35,474 bases of DNA from SZUA-592 sp041556555 (GTDB lineage: Bacteria; Pseudomonadota; Gammaproteobacteria; Eutrophobiales; Eutrophobiaceae): contig JBFFIE010000017.1 in the NCBI GenBank assembly GCA_041556555.1, positions 1 to 35,474 on the forward strand, read 5' to 3'. The notes under the pieces were generated by a model, which did no database searches, was not told where the DNA came from, and saw only the letters and a program-made list of their open reading frames with translations. Below are positions 24,008 through 31,743 of the stretch, in pieces. How positions within the stretch are numbered: the stretch's first letter is position 1; every line of letters begins with the position of its first letter. A program made the translations under genes and the position numbers.

Positions 24008-25543
24008 TTATTTCCTGAACATCTGCAGCATGCGCTGTGTAACAGCGAAGCCACCAAAAATATTGACACTGGTGATCAGGATCGCAATAGCGGCAAGAAT
24101 CATGATCGTTTTATTCTCGGAAGAAATCTGGAGAAGTGCACCAATGATAATGATACTGCTAATGGCATTGGTTACGCTCATGAGCGGAGTATGCAACGAT
24201 GGGGTGACATTCCAGATCACCATGTAACCAACGAAACAGGCGAGCACAAACACGGTGAAATGTTGCATAAATTCGGGCGGTGCGACCAGGCCCAGGCCAA
24301 ATAACGCAAGGCCCCCGGCAATAAAAGGTATCAGGTATGACAGCACTCCCGGTTTCTTGATTTCTTTCACTTCCGGTTCCGGTATTTTCTCGGGTGCCTT
24401 TTTCGGGGCTGCGGAGAGCTTCGGTGCCGGTGGTGGCCAGGTGATTTCTCCGTTCTTGATCACTGTCGTACCACGGATCACTTCGTCTTCCATGTCGACA
24501 TTGATCTCACCGTTCTTGTCCGGGCACATATCCGATAACAAATGACGGATATTGGTGGCATATAACTGGCTGGACTGCGTTGGTAAGCGGCTGGGGAGAT
24601 CGGTATAGCCGATGATAGTCACGCCATGGTGGGTCACCACCTGGTCGGGCTCGGTCAACTTACAGTTACCGCCTTGCTCCGCTGCCAGGTCAACAATGAC
24701 ACTGCCGTCTTTCATGGACTTAACCATATCTTCTGTGATCAGTTCCGGTGCCGGTTTGCCGGGAACCAGTGCTGTGGTGATGATGATGTCCACTTCTTTT
24801 GCCTGTGTGGCAAATAACTCCATTTCTGCCTTGATAAATTCATCACTCATAACCTTGGCGTAGCCACCTTCACCTGAACCTTCCTCCTCGAAGTCAAGTT
24901 CAAGAAACTCGGCGTCCATACTCTCTACCTGTTCTTTCACTTCCGGACGAGTATCAAAGGCCCGAACAATCGCACCCAGGCTGATTGCAGTACCGATGGC
25001 AGCAAGACCGGCCACCCCGGCGCCGATGACCATGACCTTGGCTGGCGGGATCTTGCCGGCAGCTGTTATCTGGCCTGTAAAAAAGCGTCCGAAATGATTG
25101 GCCGCTTCCACCACTGCCCGGTAGCCGGCGATATTGGCCATGGAACTCAGGGCATCAAGTTTTTGTGCGCGGGATATACGGGGAACGCTGTCCATGGCAA
25201 GAACAGTTACTTTTTTGGCAGCCAGTTGCTCCATAAGTGACTGATTCTGTGCCGGCCAGATAAAACTGATCAGGGTCTGGCCTGATTTCATTTGGTCTAT
25301 CTCGCTTTGCTCAGGCGCACGTACCTTCAAAATAATATCGGCGGATGACCAAATGTCAGCCGTATCCCTGATAATTTCAGCCCCGGCTGATTCGTAGGCA
25401 TCATCAGAAAAACTGGCGGAGAGTCCGGCCCCGGATTCGACGGCAACCGTGAAACCGAGTTTGATGAGTTGTGCAGTTACGTCCGGAGTGGTCGCGACAC
25501 GTTTTTCACCCGTATAAACTTCCTTGGGCACATATAATTTCAT
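24008..25543 (-). CDS. pntA: NAD(P) transhydrogenase subunit alpha
   Basis: Subunit with the NAD(H)-binding domain and the first membrane helices of the transhydrogenase. It has 511 residues from the ATG at 25543, as in E. coli PntA. The frame is open 42 bases further upstream, but AGGGGA lies seven bases before this ATG and MKLYVPKEVYTGEKRVA is the family N-terminus. The NAD site VMVIGAGVAGLAA is at 170-182, with RPEVKEQVESMDAEF after it. A Pro/Lys-rich linker (about 385-408) leads to four C-terminal helices (about 412-500). It is fused as in enterics, not split into PntAA/PntAB. Confidence 0.97.
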   Translation of the reverse strand: MKLYVPKEVYTGEKRVATTPDVTAQLIKLGFTVAVESGAGLSASFSDDAYESAGAEIIRDTADIWSSADIILKVRAPEQSEIDQMKSGQTLISFIWPAQNQSLMEQLAAKKVTVLAMDSVPRISRAQKLDALSSMANIAGYRAVVEAANHFGRFFTGQITAAGKIPPAKVMVIGAGVAGLAAIGTAISLGAIVRAFDTRPEVKEQVESMDAEFLELDFEEEGSGEGGYAKVMSDEFIKAEMELFATQAKEVDIIITTALVPGKPAPELITEDMVKSMKDGSVIVDLAAEQGGNCKLTEPDQVVTHHGVTIIGYTDLPSRLPTQSSQLYATNIRHLLSDMCPDKNGEINVDMEDEVIRGTTVIKNGEITWPPPAPKLSAAPKKAPEKIPEPEVKEIKKPGVLSYLIPFIAGGLALFGLGLVAPPEFMQHFTVFVLACFVGYMVIWNVTPSLHTPLMSVTNAISSIIIIGALLQISSENKTIMILAAIAILITSVNIFGGFAVTQRMLQMFRK

Positions 25544-25625
25544 GTTTAATTCCCCTGAACTTAAACAACAGGTATGTCCCGGCAAATATTAGGTTTTGAT
25601 ATTGATTTATACCCGGGAAAGCACC

Positions 25626-25634
25626 GTTATATCA
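25626..25634 (-). promoter_or_regulatory. Candidate extended -10 of pntAB
   Basis: On the minus strand TGATATAAC forms TG-n-TATAAC, an extended -10 with five of six consensus bases, about 83 bases before the pntA ATG. The -35 region (TTTATG) is poor, as is common with extended -10 promoters. It lies between the yccA-like terminator and pntA. Confidence 0.35.
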
Positions 25635-25667
25635 CACTCGAATCGCTTCATAAATAAGGTGTCGTAG

Positions 25668-25699
25668 AAAAAAGAAACCCCGGTAAAAACCGGGGTTTC
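25668..25699 (-). terminator. Rho-independent terminator of the Bax-inhibitor-1 gene
   Basis: GAAACCCCGGT (25674-25684) and ACCGGGGTTTC (25689-25699) are perfect 11-base arms around a four-base loop. Read on the minus strand, the stem is followed by six T residues. It begins 31 bases after the stop at 25730. This is the clearest terminator in the window. Confidence 0.93.
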
Positions 25700-25729
25700 C
25701 TGGTTAGTTTGCTCGATCAATCTCTATCG

Positions 25730-26401
25730 TTACCGCTCACCGGCAAATGCACCCAGTAAATGCAACAGGCTGACAAAGAGGTTATAGATAGAAACGTAAA
25801 GCGTAATCGTTGCCATGATGTAGTTGGTTTCACCACCGTGGATGATTTCACTGGTCTCATAAAGAATCAGACCGGACATCAACAGGATGAAAATGGCCGA
25901 TATGGCCAGTGACATTATGGGCAGGTTAAAGATTAAAGCAGCAATCCCACCCAGAAATGCCGTGAGAATACCAACGAAGAGATAGCCACCCAGGAAGCTG
26001 AAATCCTTCCTTGTGGTCAGGGCATAGCCTGACAAGCCCAGGAAAATGGCCCCGGTACCGCCCATGGCCAGCATCACCAACTCAGCGCCGTTAGAAAAAG
26101 TCGTCAGGTAGGCATTGATCATGGGCCCAAGCGTCAGTCCCATGAAGCCGGTCAGTGCAAATACGGATAACAGGCCCCAGGCACTGTTTCGCAGAGCCGT
26201 TGTCAGAAACAACAGGCCAAAATACCCGCCAATCGTAATGATGGCACCAAAGTATGGCATGTTGGTCGCTATGGCGATGCCTGCTGTCAAAGCACTGAAC
26301 AACAGGGTCATCGATAGCAGGATATAGGTATTGCGTATGACCTTGTTAGTAGCCAGTACCGATTCGGTTGATCGGGCAACAGCGTAAGGTTGCTGATTCA
26401 T
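25730..26401 (-). CDS. Bax inhibitor-1/YccA family membrane protein
   Basis: 223 residues with about seven membrane helices, matching the bacterial BI-1/YccA (UPF0005) family. Typical segments are VIRNTYILLSMTLLFSALTA, GLTLGPMINAYL, LSGYALTTRKDFSFLGGYLF (shown in part), LILYETSEIIHGGETNYIMA and the C-terminal YVSIYNLFVSLLHLLGAF. YccA in E. coli restrains the FtsH protease; other members are calcium leak channels. The role here is unproven. A GGGAGGA ribosome site precedes the ATG. It has its own promoter and terminator, so it is a single-gene unit. Confidence 0.93.
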   Translation of the reverse strand: MNQQPYAVARSTESVLATNKVIRNTYILLSMTLLFSALTAGIAIATNMPYFGAIITIGGYFGLLFLTTALRNSAWGLLSVFALTGFMGLTLGPMINAYLTTFSNGAELVMLAMGGTGAIFLGLSGYALTTRKDFSFLGGYLFVGILTAFLGGIAALIFNLPIMSLAISAIFILLMSGLILYETSEIIHGGETNYIMATITLYVSIYNLFVSLLHLLGAFAGER

Positions 26402-26452
26402 ATAAGCTCATCCTCCCAGATAGATGAAAATGGTTAATCGATATATAGGCAT

Positions 26453-26493
26453 CAGACTGATTTTTTCAAGTGAGGTTCGGTTTGATCAGTCTG
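26453..26493 (-). promoter_or_regulatory. Stem-loop in the BI-1 gene leader
   Basis: CAGACTGAT (26453-26461) and ATCAGTCTG (26485-26493) are perfect 9-base arms around a 23-base loop. The structure lies in the predicted 5' leader, ending 51 bases before the ATG. It may be a regulatory RNA structure. No T-run follows, so it is not a standard terminator. Confidence 0.45.
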
Positions 26494-26509
26494 CCTTTCG
26501 TTGCGCGGC

Positions 26510-26539
26510 ATTATATCAAAAATGTCTCATCAAGATGAG
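26510..26539 (-). promoter_or_regulatory. Extended -10 promoter of BI-1 gene with overlapping palindrome
   Basis: On the minus strand TGATATAAT (26510-26518) is a perfect extended -10. The -35 position is covered by CTCATC-AA-GATGAG (26526-26539), a perfect 6+6 palindrome. A protein bound there would control initiation. The leader would be about 100 bases. Confidence 0.5.
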
Positions 26540-26663
26540 TGTACCGGCACATAGGGCAAATAAACTAATTAAAGACAAAGGACACCACAGCCTGTTCTTC
26601 AATATTGCCAATTCCCCGGATCGGGGTTGCGGTGCAGCAATTTTGTAACTAATATTAAACTCT

Positions 26664-26693
26664 GCGACAAATATATAAACTAAATAATATAAT
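26664..26693 (+). promoter_or_regulatory. Candidate promoter of the MFS gene
   Basis: GCGACA (26664-26669) is followed after 18 bases by a perfect TATAAT (26688-26693), about 40 bases before the ATG. A second TATAAT (26707-26712) is closer and has no good -35. The region is so AT-rich that chance matches are likely. Confidence 0.35.
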
Positions 26694-26732
26694 TTAATCA
26701 ATAGATTATAATATTTTATTAATTTTAATTCT

Positions 26733-27977
26733 ATGTTTCGAAACCTGCAGGCAATTACCGCTTTGTTGATTGGCATTTTCTTTTTCTACGGCGCCAATGG
26801 CCTCCTAACTACGGTCCTCGCACTTAAGTCCCAACTCGCAGGCTTTGCGCCCGGGTTAATTGGCTTATTGGCATCAGGGTACTACCTGGGCTTTATTTTG
26901 GCCTGCATGACCGGTAAACACCTGATTGTCAATTCAGGGCATATCCGCTCTTTCGCTGCATTTGCAAGCCTGGCGACCATCAGTGTGCTGTTACATCCTC
27001 TGGTTGTTGAACCCATTGTCTGGATATTGTTGAGAGTGCTCAGCGGTTATTGCCACGCTATGCTGATCATAGTCGGCGAAACCTGGTTAAACGCCGTAAC
27101 GCCGGCAAACTCGCGAAGTTCTGTTTTTTCCTTTTACCGGATTGTAGAGCTGACATCTATAACTTTGGCGCAACTCAGCCTGTGGTTTGTCAGCATTGAA
27201 ACCAGCACCCTGTTTTTATTGATTGCCATCAGTTTTTCCCTGGCCATTTTTCCAATCACTCAGTTTCGTTCGAAAAGCCCCGGTACTATAAAAACCCCGG
27301 GCCTCAACCTCAGGAAATTGATCGATGTGTCACCGCTGGCCATGACAGGCACCTTTTCCCTAGGCCTGTCCATGGGTGCCTTCTGGGGCCTGTCACCGGT
27401 TTTTTTGCAGAATAATAATTACGAGCCATATGTGATCGGCTGGTTCATCAGCATGGCGATCATTGGCGGCGCGTGTCTGCAATGGCCATTGGGCAGACTT
27501 TCTGACAGGATAGACCGGCGGAAAGTCATCATCCTGGCAAGTGTTATAACGTCCATTATTGCCATCCTGTTTTCGCTTTTCGCCAGTGCGCATTTTGCAA
27601 TCATGCTGGTACTGGTTTTCCTGTTCGGTGGATTCAGTATTCCGCTCTATTCAATTTGCATCTCACATGCCTATGATTTCAGCGATCCCGGCGAATTTGT
27701 CGAGATATCGGGTGGTTTATTGCTGTTTTATGGCATCGGAGCCGTGATCGGTCCTGCATTGATTTCGTTAATGATGGGATACTTCGGCGACCGCTTCCTG
27801 TTCCTGACGATAGCCTTGATCATGTTGATACTGGCCATCTATGGTGCCCACTGGCTGAGACTGGGCACGAAATTATCACCGGATATGAAAAACCGTTTTG
27901 TCAGTGTGGCAACGACTGATGATATCTTCCAACTGGATCCCAGAAAACAGAATCCGAAAGAAGAGCGGGGCGATTAA
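26733..27977 (+). CDS. MFS transporter (YcaD-like)
   Basis: 414 residues with 12 predicted membrane helices in two bundles of six. The first half has GIFFFYGANGLLTTVLALKS, GYYLGFILACMTGKHLI and LRVLSGYCHAMLIIVGETWL. The second half starts near 205, with LQWPLGRLSDRIDRRKVIIL as the classic loop motif between helices 8 and 9 and FLFGGFSIPLYSICISHAYD after it. These agree with the YcaD-like branch of the major facilitator superfamily. The substrate is unknown. It is alone, divergent from the BI-1 gene, and precedes the tRNA by about 70 bases. Confidence 0.9.
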   Translation: MFRNLQAITALLIGIFFFYGANGLLTTVLALKSQLAGFAPGLIGLLASGYYLGFILACMTGKHLIVNSGHIRSFAAFASLATISVLLHPLVVEPIVWILLRVLSGYCHAMLIIVGETWLNAVTPANSRSSVFSFYRIVELTSITLAQLSLWFVSIETSTLFLLIAISFSLAIFPITQFRSKSPGTIKTPGLNLRKLIDVSPLAMTGTFSLGLSMGAFWGLSPVFLQNNNYEPYVIGWFISMAIIGGACLQWPLGRLSDRIDRRKVIILASVITSIIAILFSLFASAHFAIMLVLVFLFGGFSIPLYSICISHAYDFSDPGEFVEISGGLLLFYGIGAVIGPALISLMMGYFGDRFLFLTIALIMLILAIYGAHWLRLGTKLSPDMKNRFVSVATTDDIFQLDPRKQNPKEERGD

Positions 27978-27992
27978 ACAGGAAGTTTCCGG

Positions 27993-28020
27993 TTGTTATC
28001 AGATTAACATTCGTTAAAAT
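27993..28020 (+). promoter_or_regulatory. Promoter of tRNA-Ser
   Basis: TTGTTA (27993-27998), 16 bases, then TAAAAT (28015-28020), followed by a GC-rich discriminator ACGCGCTCGC of the kind linked to stringent control. The tRNA begins 26 bases after the -10. Confidence 0.6.
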
Positions 28021-28046
28021 ACGCGCTCGCTGTTAAATACATCTCC

Positions 28047-28137
28047 GGAGAGGTGGCAGAGCGGTTGAATGCACCGGTCTTGAAAACCGGCAAGGGTTTA
28101 TAGCCCTTCGTGGGTTCGAATCCCACCCTCTCCGCCA
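28047..28137 (+). tRNA. tRNA-Ser (anticodon UGA)
   Basis: A class II tRNA of 91 bases with encoded CCA. The acceptor GGAGAGG (28047-28053) pairs fully with CCTCTCC (28127-28133), then the discriminator G and CCA. The D arm has GCAGAGCGGTTGAATGC. The anticodon stem ACCGG/CCGGC region holds the loop CUUGAAA, giving UGA, which reads UCA and related codons. The long variable arm AAGGG...CCCTT is typical of serine. The T arm is GTGGGTTCGAATCCCAC. The cognate synthetase serS is in the same window. Confidence 0.98.
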
Positions 28138-28144
28138 AAATAAT

Positions 28145-28170
28145 AAAACCTCTTTATGGGGTTTTTTATT
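28145..28170 (+). terminator. Terminator after tRNA-Ser
   Basis: AAAACCTC (28145-28152) and GGGGTTTT (28158-28165) pair over 8 positions, including one G-T pair, around a 5-base loop, and are followed by TTATTTT. It starts 8 bases after the tRNA CCA. Confidence 0.75.
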
Positions 28171-28177
28171 TTCGGGC

Positions 28178-28303
28178 AGGGTGGATTTGATTTGAACCCA
28201 TCGGTTCGACAAATCGTCAGGAAAGACGATTTGGAGCGCGCAGCGACCGCGAAGCGGCAAGGCACAGGGATGTACCGCAGCCAGTCCCACCCTCTCCGCC
28301 AAA
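28178..28303. repeat. Four-hairpin element ending in a copy of the tRNA-Ser 3' end
   Basis: Bases 28285-28303 repeat exactly the 19 bases at 28121-28139 (tRNA 3' end, CCA and two A). Between them four hairpins follow one another: 28192-28209 (GAACC-CATC-GGTTC core), 28210-28233 (CAAATCGTC/GACGATTTG), 28247-28257 (CCGC-GAA-GCGG) and 28261-28276 (one mismatch). AGGGTGG (28178-28184) can pair with CCACCCT (28287-28293) and would close the whole set. It resembles in plan the tRNA-tail repeats after E. coli tyrT. No gene is inside. Confidence 0.75.
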
Positions 28304-28308
28304 TTTTT

Positions 28309-28731
28309 TCAAACATTCAACAAGAGCAGCAATAAAATCCAATAACGCAGTCCCTTGCCTATACCCACGAGGATAATGAATGGCAGGAAGCGAACCCTCA
28401 TAACGCCGGCGATAAATGTCAGCGCATCACCACCAATCGGGGCCCATGCCAGCAACAAAGACCAGATGCCAAATCGTTGAAACCAGGTCTGGGCCTTTGT
28501 CAGGTTATGCTGCTTGACCGGAAACCACTTCCGACCCTGAAAATGCAAGAGATAACGGCCAATGAGCCAGTTAAGTACAGAACCCAGGGTATTACCGGCA
28601 GTTGCCCAGCACCAGAGTGCTAACGGGTCATATCCGCCGACCACCAATCCTGTAAAAAAAACCTCGGAATACGCAGGAAGGAAAGACGCGGCAAGAAATG
28701 AAATGAAAAACAGTCCTAGGTAGGCTTCCAT
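28309..28731 (-). CDS. YqaA-family membrane protein (DedA/VTT-like)
   Basis: 140 residues with about four hydrophobic stretches. FLAASFLPAYSEVFFTGLVV, WCWATAGNTLGSVLNWLIGR and APIGGDALTFIAGVMRVRF are the YqaA/VTT pattern, related to DedA proteins, some of which move lipids across membranes. The function here is not known. It begins 24 bases after the cyclase stop on the same strand and has no clear ribosome site, so it may be the last gene of the signalling operon. The C-terminus is hydrophobic (LLLLLLNV). Confidence 0.85.
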   Translation of the reverse strand: MEAYLGLFFISFLAASFLPAYSEVFFTGLVVGGYDPLALWCWATAGNTLGSVLNWLIGRYLLHFQGRKWFPVKQHNLTKAQTWFQRFGIWSLLLAWAPIGGDALTFIAGVMRVRFLPFIILVGIGKGLRYWILLLLLLNV

Positions 28732-28755
28732 TGCAAAATGATAACAGTGGTATGT

Positions 28756-31008
28756 TTACTTTACAGTAAACGTAAAGACGCCATCCCAGTCTTCACCGGG
28801 GGGATTATCTGTAAAGAACTGTATTCGTTCCAGGTAGAGTGAATAGATCTTGCGTTGCTTGAACTGTAATGCCAGGGTCCTGAACAATTCCTTTGCCTTG
28901 TCCCAGTCCCGTTTGCGGTAGGCATCTATGGCGCGTTGATGTAAATCCAGTTCATCAAAGGTATTATTTTGAATTGTATCCCTGTGACCCAGCGGTTCGT
29001 ATATAGCAACCGGTTCATGCTTGCCCTTGACCCGCACCAGGTCGATCTCCCGAAAGACATGATCCGGCACCATGTTACGGGTTGATTCACTGATCAGTGC
29101 ATCGACACCATATTGTTTTGTGAGACCTTCCAACCTGGAACCGAGATTGACACTATCACCGATAACGGTATAGGCCATGCGAAATTCGGATCCCATATTA
29201 CCTACACTCATGGTACCGGTATTAATACCAACGCCAATTTTCAATGCAGGCCAGTTCTTTTGCGGGAATTCCTCATGTAGTTCATACATGCGTTTGATCA
29301 TGTCCAGGCAGGCCTCGACTGCGTGTCGTGCATGTTCCGGATCACTCAGTGGTGCACCCCAGAATGCCATAATGGCATCGCCCATGTATTTATCAATCGT
29401 TCCACGATGCCTGTGGATTACTGTGGTAAATGCCGTCAGAAACTCATTCATCATATCTGAAAGTTCTTTCGGGTTTAGCCCTTCGGACAAGGTGGTAAAC
29501 CCACGGACATCGGAAAAGAGGACAGTCATCTCCCGTTCATCCGCTTCACGAGTAAAGGAATCCGGGTTGTCACTCATTTCATCTACCAGCTCGGGCGGGA
29601 CATATTGTCCAAACAACCCTGTAATCTGGGCCTTCCTGCTCCGTTCAATAAAGAAACCAAAACTCATGTTAAACAGGAACAGGATGAGTAATAAAATAAG
29701 TACCGGTGCAATAGGAATGACATAGTCAAGTATGAACCAGACAGCAAGGTTGGATGCAAGCAGTATAAGAAAGAGCAGGGCGGAGGTGATCAAGGTCCAA
29801 AACGGCGTCAACACAGGCATAACCAGGATAAACAAAAGTCCAACAATGAGCATAGTTAATACCTCGATCGCATTGGACAATTCGGGCATTTTCATGATGC
29901 GCTGGTCCAGCATGCCAGCTATGAGATTGACATGTATTTCCACCCCGGGAAAGCTGCTTTGCAAAGGTGTCGAACGCAAATCAAACAGGCCAGGCGCAGA
30001 AGTACCAACCATTACGATGGTATTCTCAAGGACCGATTTTCCTGGCTTTCTGTCCAGAATGTCAGTTGCCGGGATATATGGGAAACTGCCTTGCATTCCC
30101 CGGTAGGGCACGATTGCCATGCCCCCCTCCGTTACAGGTATTCGATAGTTGCCTACCTTGAGCCATTCCAGTTTTTCATCACTAAACATTGGTTCAATCC
30201 TGTCTGCATTCACGAGAGTGCGAACCATCGCGAGTGAAAGAGATTCGTAATAGTCACCCTTGAAATTATAAAGCAGGGGTACGCGACGAATAATGCCGTC
30301 ATCATCTATGTGTGGATTGAAATGGCCTGCGGCCAGTGCTTGTTCCTGGAAGATCGCAAGATTTGCCCCGTAACCACCTGCCTCAGGTGCAGGGATGGTT
30401 TTATTGCCCAGTGATTCATTGGTAAAAGTGGGTTGGGGCAAAGTGCCACTGATCTGCCGATCCAGTTCGCTGCTTTTATTAAAATAATAACCCAGTACCA
30501 CAGGCCGTTTACTGATGCTTTTGGCCAGGCGCCGATCGTAATCCAGCGTTTTGCTCAGTTCTGTGAGTACAGACTGGAATTCTTGATTCAGCCTTAGTTG
30601 ATCAGCGCCTAAATCTTCCAGGATTTTCAGACCGGAACTCGTATCAGGTTCAGCGAATACAATATCGAAACCAACCTGCTGCACCTGGTAATACTCAAAC
30701 AGGTTATCGATTAACTGTTCGAGCTTGTTCCTGCTCCAGGGCCAGCGACCTTCAATTTCCAGGCTTTTTTCATCGATATCAACAATAACAAACCGGGGAT
30801 CGGGTTTATCGATTGTGCTGAGTTGCATGCGAAGATCAAATGCATGATTTTCCATTTGCTGAAGGACACGCAAGTCCAGACCTGCCGCATGGGCAATAAA
30901 TATGATGAGTACGAATAGACTCAAGAGGATCAAGGGCAACTGCTGTTGCAGTTTGGCCAGATGCGGTATGCAAATCCCCCGGGCCTGCTGCCATATACCG
31001 CTTGTCAT
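28756..31008 (-). CDS. CHASE2-domain adenylate cyclase
   Basis: 750 residues. One membrane helix (about 24-44) leads to a periplasmic CHASE2 sensor (about 50-370). Three helices follow (about 381-400, 403-425 and 430-452), then a class III cyclase domain (about 490-665). FSDVRGFT carries Asp500 and YMGDAIMAFWG carries Asp544, the two metal ligands. Lys540, and Asp618 in VIGDSVNLGSRLEG, are the residues expected for ATP rather than GTP, and Asn621 and Arg625 complete the site. A TPR-like tail (about 688-725) ends the protein. It should make cAMP in response to an envelope signal. It is 15 bases after the FecR-domain gene. Confidence 0.95.
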   Translation of the reverse strand: MTSGIWQQARGICIPHLAKLQQQLPLILLSLFVLIIFIAHAAGLDLRVLQQMENHAFDLRMQLSTIDKPDPRFVIVDIDEKSLEIEGRWPWSRNKLEQLIDNLFEYYQVQQVGFDIVFAEPDTSSGLKILEDLGADQLRLNQEFQSVLTELSKTLDYDRRLAKSISKRPVVLGYYFNKSSELDRQISGTLPQPTFTNESLGNKTIPAPEAGGYGANLAIFQEQALAAGHFNPHIDDDGIIRRVPLLYNFKGDYYESLSLAMVRTLVNADRIEPMFSDEKLEWLKVGNYRIPVTEGGMAIVPYRGMQGSFPYIPATDILDRKPGKSVLENTIVMVGTSAPGLFDLRSTPLQSSFPGVEIHVNLIAGMLDQRIMKMPELSNAIEVLTMLIVGLLFILVMPVLTPFWTLITSALLFLILLASNLAVWFILDYVIPIAPVLILLLILFLFNMSFGFFIERSRKAQITGLFGQYVPPELVDEMSDNPDSFTREADEREMTVLFSDVRGFTTLSEGLNPKELSDMMNEFLTAFTTVIHRHRGTIDKYMGDAIMAFWGAPLSDPEHARHAVEACLDMIKRMYELHEEFPQKNWPALKIGVGINTGTMSVGNMGSEFRMAYTVIGDSVNLGSRLEGLTKQYGVDALISESTRNMVPDHVFREIDLVRVKGKHEPVAIYEPLGHRDTIQNNTFDELDLHQRAIDAYRKRDWDKAKELFRTLALQFKQRKIYSLYLERIQFFTDNPPGEDWDGVFTFTVK

Positions 31009-31023
31009 TCAGTAAAATTTATA

Positions 31024-31728
31024 TCATCTGGGCATACGTGGTCGGGGGATGTTAACACGTTGAATGGACTGCATGGAACGCATGATATTGTCTATTGTTT
31101 GTAGACGCATACGCCGCGGCGGAGATGGTGGACTGTATTGATCAGGTATTTCGGTACCATAGCCGGGTTTATCAATCACTACGCTGCCATACTCGTTTGC
31201 AACAAGGATGCTGGTATCACGATCTTCCCCTTCAGGTTCCATGAGAATAATGGTGGCAGAAGTTGAATCTACTTCCCCTACCACGTGCGTACCACGAATA
31301 CCGATAGTAGCGACAGATGTCTGTACTTCCATGGAATCCGGTCTTGCACTGGCGATCAGTCCGCTGATAAACCGGAAAGTACCTTTGAGGATCTTGGCAG
31401 AAAAGCTGTTTTCTCTCTCGGGTTTCTTATAGATAAAATCCTGGATCAGCAGCTGGGCTTCTTCACCCATGTAGAATTTGGTGTCGTCCTGAAACCTGAC
31501 CTGTATGTTTGAATCCGCCTCGGTAATCAACAGGTCATTCACATAAAACGGGGAACCTTCTTCAAGCTGCCTGCGGTTACCCTCAGTGTCCTGTGCCCAG
31601 ACTGTACCAGTAACGGCCTCAACCTTGCCGGCCAGCTCAGCTGACAGAGCGGTTGAGCTGAACATCGACAACAGCAGCAATAACACCATACCGGAAAAAC
31701 CGGCGAAACGTGGTTCCAGGTTTATCAT
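31024..31728 (-). CDS. Periplasmic FecR-domain protein
   Basis: 234 residues from the ATG at 31728, seven bases after AGGGA; a TTG two codons upstream has poorer spacing. A signal peptide (about 1-30, cleavage near ALSA) precedes a FecR-type beta domain (about 55-165). Its typical phrases are LEEGSPFYVNDLLITEADSN, IQVRFQDDTKFYMGEEAQLL and TSVATIGIRGTHVVGEV. The C-terminal tail (about 190-234) is rich in Pro and Arg with PPSPPRRMR. Unlike the classic FecR sigma-factor regulator it has no inner-membrane helix after the signal. It lies 15 bases from each neighbour, between the barrel and cyclase genes. Confidence 0.9.
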   Translation of the reverse strand: MINLEPRFAGFSGMVLLLLLSMFSSTALSAELAGKVEAVTGTVWAQDTEGNRRQLEEGSPFYVNDLLITEADSNIQVRFQDDTKFYMGEEAQLLIQDFIYKKPERENSFSAKILKGTFRFISGLIASARPDSMEVQTSVATIGIRGTHVVGEVDSTSATIILMEPEGEDRDTSILVANEYGSVVIDKPGYGTEIPDQYSPPSPPRRMRLQTIDNIMRSMQSIQRVNIPRPRMPR

Positions 31729-31743
31729 GCCCAATCCCTGATA

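Larger units (their letters stand above)
26402..26732. other. 331-bp AT-rich gap between divergent BI-1 and MFS genes
   Basis: No convincing gene. From left to right it holds the BI-1 leader with a 9-bp stem (26453-26493), an extended -10 for BI-1 (26510-26518), a palindrome (26526-26539), two small hairpins, CCCCG-GAT-CGGGG (26614-26626) and TTGC/GCAA (26627-26640), and then about 80 very AT-rich bases with TATAAT twice (26688 and 26707) before the MFS start. Open frames on both strands cross the region but have no family resemblance and no ribosome site. Confidence 0.6.

Noticed and set aside
26424..26776. Open frames of 74 and 86 codons on both strands of the AT-rich gap
   Set aside because: No ribosome site or family resemblance; they cross promoter elements and, on the minus strand, the MFS start.
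28121..28303. Direct repeats at a tRNA as attachment sites of an integrated island
   Set aside because: Only 145 bases separate the copies, with no integrase or cargo; a real island needs far more. The repeat is kept as a separate finding with other explanations.
28033..28316. Two minus-strand open frames containing phrases like GWDSNPRR and GGIRTHEG
   Set aside because: They are antisense to tRNA-Ser and its tail repeat. Such peptides are well-known false proteins produced by tRNA genes.
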